Origin: Pseudomonas viridiflava
Lineage (GTDB): Bacteria > Pseudomonadota > Gammaproteobacteria > Pseudomonadales > Pseudomonadaceae
DNA: 64,000 bases
Direction: 5' to 3'
Assembly (NCBI RefSeq): GCF_900589395.1
Contig: NZ_UUIS01000055.1
Coordinates: forward strand, 1-64,000
The notes below the pieces were generated by a model. The model ran no database searches and had not been told where the DNA came from. It saw only the letters and a list, made by a program, of their open reading frames with translations. Within the stretch, counting starts at the first letter, position 1; each line of letters begins with the position of its first letter. Shown here piece after piece: positions 60,147-64,000 of this stretch. The position numbers were made by a program, and so were the translations under genes.

Positions 60147-60301
60147 TAGGAGCGCGCTCTGCCCGCGACCGAGTGCGAAGCGCTCGCAAAATTGATGAAC
60201 CGCCACAGATGTACGATCTGGCATCTGTGAAACGCTGAAAATTTACGACTGCTAACGCAGCCGGTCGCGGTGGTCCGGCATTCCGGCAAGCGCGCTCCTA
60301 C
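60146..60301. repeat. REPIN-like element, copy 5, with insertions
   Basis: A 156-bp variant. The left arm has GCGCGCTCTGCCCGCGACC, and the right arm is broken by about 14 extra bases (TGGTCCGGCATTCC). The inner block has an added ATCTGGCATCTGTGAAACGC-containing stretch with its own short inverted repeat (CACAGATGTACG / GGCATCTGTG). The orientation matches copies 1 and 2. Confidence 0.8.
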
Positions 60302-60336
60302 CAGGGCGCCTGTTCTTATCGTTTCAAGGAAGACCC

Positions 60337-61242
60337 ATGTCTGAAGTCATGATCGGGCTGCGCAACAGCCCTTCGCAAGTAATGGCCCGGCAACGGATCG
60401 AGGCCAGGATCAATACCCGCAAGCTGTACGCCGCCATTGACGCCGACCCTGCAATCGTCGGCGCCGGTGTGGTGTACATCGATGCCGATTTCAACGTCGT
60501 GACGCTGCGCGAATTCACCCCGCTGTGCAGTCTCAAGCCCAAGCGCATCATTGTGCGCGAGGCGCAGCGCAATATTTCGCCGCAGCAGTTTGCCCAGCAT
60601 GTGCAGAGCAACCCGCGCGAATCGCGGCTGCTGTACGAAGGTTTCAATGCCACGATGGCCTGCACCGGCGCCGTACTGGGCTGGATCGCGGTCATCGGCG
60701 GTACGGCCATCGTGCCGTTTACCGGCGGTGCGAGCCTGGTGATCACCTCGTTGGGGCTGGCCGCCACGGCGGCCAGTACCGCGCAGTGTGGCATCGGCCT
60801 GGCACGGGTTGGCAATGAAGTGCTCAGCCCGGCCAACAACGACGCGCTCGACAGCAACGAGTGGTACCAGGGCATCTCGCAGGCGCTGGACATCGTGGCA
60901 TTGGCGGGCGTAGGGGCGGCAGGGCTGACCGTTGCCAAGCTGCTCAATGCGCGCAAGGCCATGACCGGGCGCAGCTGGCTCCAGAGCCTGAAAAATCTCA
61001 ACCGGCAGGAGCGCAAGCGTCTGACCGATGAGCTGCTGCAGATCGAGAACCCGACCCTGACCCCCAAGCTGCGCAAGGCGCTGCAAGAGGCCGGCGCCCT
61101 GCCCAAGCGCTATGGCGCCACCGAAATCTCGGCGAAGTTTGCCGTGACGATCAAGGACGCACTGAGCATTGGCTCCGGACTGGCCGGCAGCGGCATCGTG
61201 CAAAGCTATGCCATCGGCCTGTATGAGGAGCTGGGCGAGTGA
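60337..61242 (+). CDS. Candidate membrane-active T6SS effector, unrecognised
   Basis: The protein has 301 residues. AAGGA lies 7 bases before the ATG. I recognise no family. The N-terminal 100 residues are soluble (RIEARINTRKLYAAIDADPA; GVVYIDADFNVVTLREF). A long Gly/Ala/Thr-rich hydrophobic hairpin follows at about 105-150 (TGAVLGWIAVIGGTAIVPFT, then GASLVITSLGLAATA). A second hydrophobic stretch lies at about 186-206, and the end is amphipathic. There is no signal peptide. It overlaps by GTGA a small integral-membrane protein. Soluble head, hydrophobic hairpin, membrane partner and T6SS location together suggest a pore-forming effector; this is inference. Confidence 0.6.
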   Translation: MSEVMIGLRNSPSQVMARQRIEARINTRKLYAAIDADPAIVGAGVVYIDADFNVVTLREFTPLCSLKPKRIIVREAQRNISPQQFAQHVQSNPRESRLLYEGFNATMACTGAVLGWIAVIGGTAIVPFTGGASLVITSLGLAATAASTAQCGIGLARVGNEVLSPANNDALDSNEWYQGISQALDIVALAGVGAAGLTVAKLLNARKAMTGRSWLQSLKNLNRQERKRLTDELLQIENPTLTPKLRKALQEAGALPKRYGATEISAKFAVTIKDALSIGSGLAGSGIVQSYAIGLYEELGE

Positions 61243-61679
61243 GGCCGGACATCGACTTTCTGACGATCCTGCGCCGGCATTTCCCCGTGTTCATCAGCGC
61301 CTTTTTCCTGGCGCTGTTTGCCTTGTCGGCGTCCCTGATCCTGTTGTTTGCGCTGTACCCCTCGGCACAGGCCGACTACGCACAACACTTGGTCATGGCC
61401 AACCTGGGGATGGCGGTCTACCTGTGCTCGGCCAATTTCCTGGTCATTCGCGGGCGCCCCTGGGGCGTGTGGCCCGTGGTGGCGGCCATGGTGGCGTGCC
61501 TGCTGGTGGTCGCCTTCAACTGGGGTCACCGAAGCGCGCCGCAGGCGCTGTACATCGTTGGCGTGCTGCTGCCGCTGCTGACCTTGCTGGTACTCAACAG
61601 CTCCCGCTACCGGGCCATGCTGGCGGCCATGGTGCAGGTGCGCGAACAACGCACCCTGGCGCGCAAACAGAAAAAGTAA
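61239..61679 (+). CDS. Four-span membrane protein, likely immunity partner
   Basis: The protein has 146 residues from GTG 61239, overlapping the upstream stop as GTGA. Four hydrophobic helices are visible at about 15-38, 48-66, 74-92 and 100-120. The cytoplasmic tail is basic (QRTLARKQKK). It resembles, in size and topology only, inner-membrane immunity proteins against pore-forming effectors. The tight coupling argues for a pair with the 301-residue protein. Confidence 0.62.
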   Translation: MRPDIDFLTILRRHFPVFISAFFLALFALSASLILLFALYPSAQADYAQHLVMANLGMAVYLCSANFLVIRGRPWGVWPVVAAMVACLLVVAFNWGHRSAPQALYIVGVLLPLLTLLVLNSSRYRAMLAAMVQVREQRTLARKQKK

Positions 61680-61743
61680 CCGCTTTATCCCATGAACGGG
61701 CCATCGCCCCTGTGCGGCTCAGGCCGCTTTTCAAGTGAAGCCC

Positions 61744-63891
61744 ATGAAAAACCTCAAGCTGATCGCGGTCTTGATCCTGTTGCCCTTGTGCCTGGCGTTG
61801 CTGGGCGGCTGGGAGTTGCAGCGCAGCCTGTCGAGCGACACTGAGCATTCCAGGCGGCTGGCCGAAATGACGCAGTTGCGCCCGGCGCTCATTGCGATGC
61901 AGGCACGCTCCAGCACCGCGACGCTCGACGTCGGCTCCCAGCGCATCTCGATCCCTGAGGCCTTGAAGCGCCAGGCGCGTGTCAGTGCACACCTGGACAC
62001 GCAGCTATTGATCGACCGGGTCCGGCATGGACTGGCCGTCATGGTCATGGTGACCAGCCTTCTGGCGGCGCTGATCGGTTTGATCGGGCTATTGGGGGTA
62101 TCGCGGGCGGCAGCACGGGCCGCGCATTCGCGTGAGCGTCTGCTGCAGACCTTTACCTGGGTCAGCCAGCGGCTGCCGTACGTGCTGATGGGCCATGTCC
62201 TGGCCATGAGCGCCGCCGTCGTTGGCATCATGGGGTTCGAAGCGCTGAGCCTTTGGCCTGAAGGCAAGCTGTCGCAAATGCGGCTTGGCGTCATGATCGT
62301 GGTCGGGGCATTCGGGCTGCTGTGTGTGTACATGCTGTGGCGCGCCATCCGGCAACTGCGTGTCATCCTGCACATGTTCGAGCCGGCGCCCTTGCCGGTG
62401 CTTGGGCAGGCCGTCAATCCCGAGCAGGCCCCGGGCCTGTGGACGTTCGTCGATGCCCTGGCCGGGCGCCTGGGCGCGCTGGCGCCGCAGCACATTGTCG
62501 TCGGTCTCAGCGAAGGCTTTTACGTCACCTCCAGCGATATCCGGCTGCAGCCGTGCGACACGACCTTGTCCGGGCGTACGTTGCATGTGCCTATCACCTA
62601 TCTGGGGTTGCTCGACAGCGCCGAGGTCAGTGCGGTGATCGGTCATGAGCTGGCGCATTTCGCCGGTGAGGACACCGAGTACAGCCTGCGCTTTCTGCCG
62701 ATCTACGACGGCATCGGCCGCAGCATGACGGTGATGGTCGAGATCCTGGTCGAGGGCGGGCTGCTGCAACGCTTGATCATGCAACCGTCCTTCATGCTGG
62801 GGCTGCATTTCCTGGCGTTGTTCGACCACTCGGTGAGCCGTTGGAACCGCCAGCGCGAGCTGGCCGCCGATGCAGCCGGTGCGCAACTGGGCGGGCAACT
62901 GGCTGCGGCCTCGGCGCTGGTCAGGATCAGCGCCATCGAGCCATTACTCGCCCAGGGACTGGAGGCGCGCATGGTCCCGGCCATGGCGGCCGACCCGGAA
63001 AAGCCCCGGGAGGTCGACCTGCCGGCCAGCCTGATCCACGAGCTGGCCCAAAAGCCCTTGGTCTTGCCCGACGATTACCTGGCCATGCAACTGCCACACC
63101 CTTCCGACACTCACCCTTGCAACGGCGAGCGCCTGGCGGCCTTGCAAGTCGAAACCGACGAGGCGGTCAACCGTGGCGTGCGGCCAGTGGACGCCGGGCA
63201 GGGCGAGCACGCCTTGCAGGGCTACTTCAGCGATGCACCCGGGCTGTGCGCCCGCCTGGGCCAGGACTTCATCGAATTCTACGCCGTCCAGGACGCCGAG
63301 CTGGTCCAGCAACTGCGCGACACGGCCGGCCAGGTCGAGGGCGACGTGCACCTGCATGAGGGCGCCAGGGTCCAGGGCTGGGTGACCACGGTGTTGTTCG
63401 GGGCGATTACCGGGGCCGGGCTGGTGGCGCTGCTGGCACCGCTTTTTCTGCCGCAGGAAACTTCCGACACCAAAGAGGTGCTGTTGATCGTCGGCTTCAT
63501 CGCCACCGGGGTCGGGGCCTCCCTGCTGCCTTCGTCCGTGCGCCTGATCCGCCGCGCCGGCCAGACCGCGCTGTCTCTGACGCCCGACCACCTGGTGTTT
63601 GCCAACATCAAGACACCGGTGCCGATCTGGGACATTGCATTCTTCAACCTGGAAATCCATCAGGGCACCCAGCTGAGCTTCATCCTGGAAGAACAGGTGC
63701 CCTTGCCCGAGATCACCCGGCGTGGGTATTTCCAGCCCGGAGCCAAGGTTGACCGCAAGCAACGGACCGTGACCCTGAAACTGGAAAAGTTCTGCCGTGA
63801 CGGCCAGTCGCTGCAGGTCGATGAGCTGGCCGGGCTGGTGCAGACCTACATCAACGCCGGTCATGCCCGGCACGTGTTGCAGCAGCTGTAG
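61744..63891 (+). CDS. Large membrane-bound M48-family metallopeptidase
   Basis: The protein has 715 residues from ATG 61744; a GTG at 61735 is possible. The zinc site is GHELAHFAGED with HExxH at about residue 301, and the third ligand is the Glu in RQRELAADAAGA. Hydrophobic segments at about 5-25, 95-120, 150-175 and 180-205 precede the catalytic domain, and two more lie at about 545-600. The C-terminal 110 residues are mainly beta. M48 peptidases of this kind (HtpX/YfgC-like) degrade membrane or misfolded envelope proteins. It is 64 bases after the four-span protein; a T6SS link is not shown. Confidence 0.88.
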   Translation: MKNLKLIAVLILLPLCLALLGGWELQRSLSSDTEHSRRLAEMTQLRPALIAMQARSSTATLDVGSQRISIPEALKRQARVSAHLDTQLLIDRVRHGLAVMVMVTSLLAALIGLIGLLGVSRAAARAAHSRERLLQTFTWVSQRLPYVLMGHVLAMSAAVVGIMGFEALSLWPEGKLSQMRLGVMIVVGAFGLLCVYMLWRAIRQLRVILHMFEPAPLPVLGQAVNPEQAPGLWTFVDALAGRLGALAPQHIVVGLSEGFYVTSSDIRLQPCDTTLSGRTLHVPITYLGLLDSAEVSAVIGHELAHFAGEDTEYSLRFLPIYDGIGRSMTVMVEILVEGGLLQRLIMQPSFMLGLHFLALFDHSVSRWNRQRELAADAAGAQLGGQLAAASALVRISAIEPLLAQGLEARMVPAMAADPEKPREVDLPASLIHELAQKPLVLPDDYLAMQLPHPSDTHPCNGERLAALQVETDEAVNRGVRPVDAGQGEHALQGYFSDAPGLCARLGQDFIEFYAVQDAELVQQLRDTAGQVEGDVHLHEGARVQGWVTTVLFGAITGAGLVALLAPLFLPQETSDTKEVLLIVGFIATGVGASLLPSSVRLIRRAGQTALSLTPDHLVFANIKTPVPIWDIAFFNLEIHQGTQLSFILEEQVPLPEITRRGYFQPGAKVDRKQRTVTLKLEKFCRDGQSLQVDELAGLVQTYINAGHARHVLQQL

Positions 63892-63952
63892 CGACCAGCG
63901 GTCGTGGAAGGGCCACTGTGCCTGCATTGGCTCTTTCGCGACCGTTGGTCGC
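63891..63952. repeat. Inverted repeat after the M48 gene
   Basis: GCGACCAGCGGTCG at 63891-63904 pairs with CGACCGTTGGTCGC at 63939-63952 with one mismatch, around a 34-base interior. It overlaps the last bases of the M48 stop region and resembles a REP-type pair distinct from the five REPIN-like copies. Confidence 0.55.
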
Positions 63953-63982
63953 TCCTGTGCGGCTTTACCGCAGGCAATAAAA

Positions 63983-64000
63983 AACCCGCCGAGGCGGGTT
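63983..64000. terminator. Rho-independent terminator, cut by window end
   Basis: AACCCGCC-GA-GGCGGGTT forms an 8-bp stem. An A-run precedes it at 63977-63984, so it would also work on the minus strand for a gene beyond the window. The plus-strand T-run lies outside the window. Confidence 0.8.

Larger units (their letters stand above)
60007..60336. other. 330-base gap with tandem repeats and a REPIN-like element
   Basis: The gap consists of an eight-unit 17-bp tandem repeat (60012-60146), REPIN-like copy 5 (60146-60301) and 35 bases with the ribosome site (AAGGA) of the next gene. No promoter for the 301-residue gene is obvious outside the repeats. Confidence 0.7.

Overview
The window is high-G+C Pseudomonas DNA. 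It is probably from the P. putida / P. entomophila side of the genus. This rests on the 5S sequence, a complete pvf/mgo signal operon, an H1-type type VI secretion system (T6SS) locus with the TagQRST-PpkA-PppA-Fha branch, and REPIN-like hairpin repeats. The species call is inference; no tRNA or 16S/23S sequence is present to settle it.

Layout. Positions 1-369: the end of an rRNA operon with two tandem 5S genes, each with a terminator. 425-1384: an exported DKNYY-repeat protein. 1441-7162 (minus strand): four genes matching pvfABCD/mgoBCAD (haem-oxygenase-like enzyme, AurF-like N-oxygenase, A-T-reductase NRPS, SRPBCC protein), with a readable promoter and a 22-bp palindrome upstream. 7943-13297: housekeeping or accessory genes (GntR regulator, aldo/keto reductase, HAD phosphatase, YdgA-like protein, MscS channel). 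13343-13600: a remnant that looks like the C-terminus of an APS kinase.

13732-28654 (minus strand): an Eag chaperone, two long paralogous PAAR-Rhs effectors with unrelated C-terminal toxin tips, an immunity-like gene overlapping the end of each, and eight small ORFs between them that look like a bank of current and orphan immunity genes. One of the eight is a 68%-identical copy of the Rhs2 immunity gene. 28818-42103 (minus strand): vgrG, clpV, tssG, tssF, tssE, a Tae4-type amidase with a lipoprotein partner, hcp, tssC, tssB, tssA. 42494-60006 (plus strand): fha/tagH, tssJ, tssK, tssL, tssM, tagF, pppA, ppkA, tagT, tagS, tagR, tagQ, tightly packed with ATGA/GTGA/TGATG overlaps. 60337-61679: an unrecognised membrane-active candidate effector coupled by a GTGA overlap to a small multi-span membrane protein. 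61744-63891: a large membrane M48 peptidase.

How it works together. Tss proteins form the baseplate, sheath, tube and membrane complex. PpkA phosphorylates and PppA dephosphorylates to set Fha-dependent firing, with TagQRST sensing the envelope. Hcp, VgrG and PAAR-Rhs carry the payloads: Tae4, two Rhs toxins and perhaps the 301-aa protein. The best places for something undescribed are the 301/146-aa pair at 60337-61679, the two Rhs tips, the inter-Rhs immunity array, the lipoprotein partner of Tae4, and the tandem repeats that abut three of the five REPIN-like elements.
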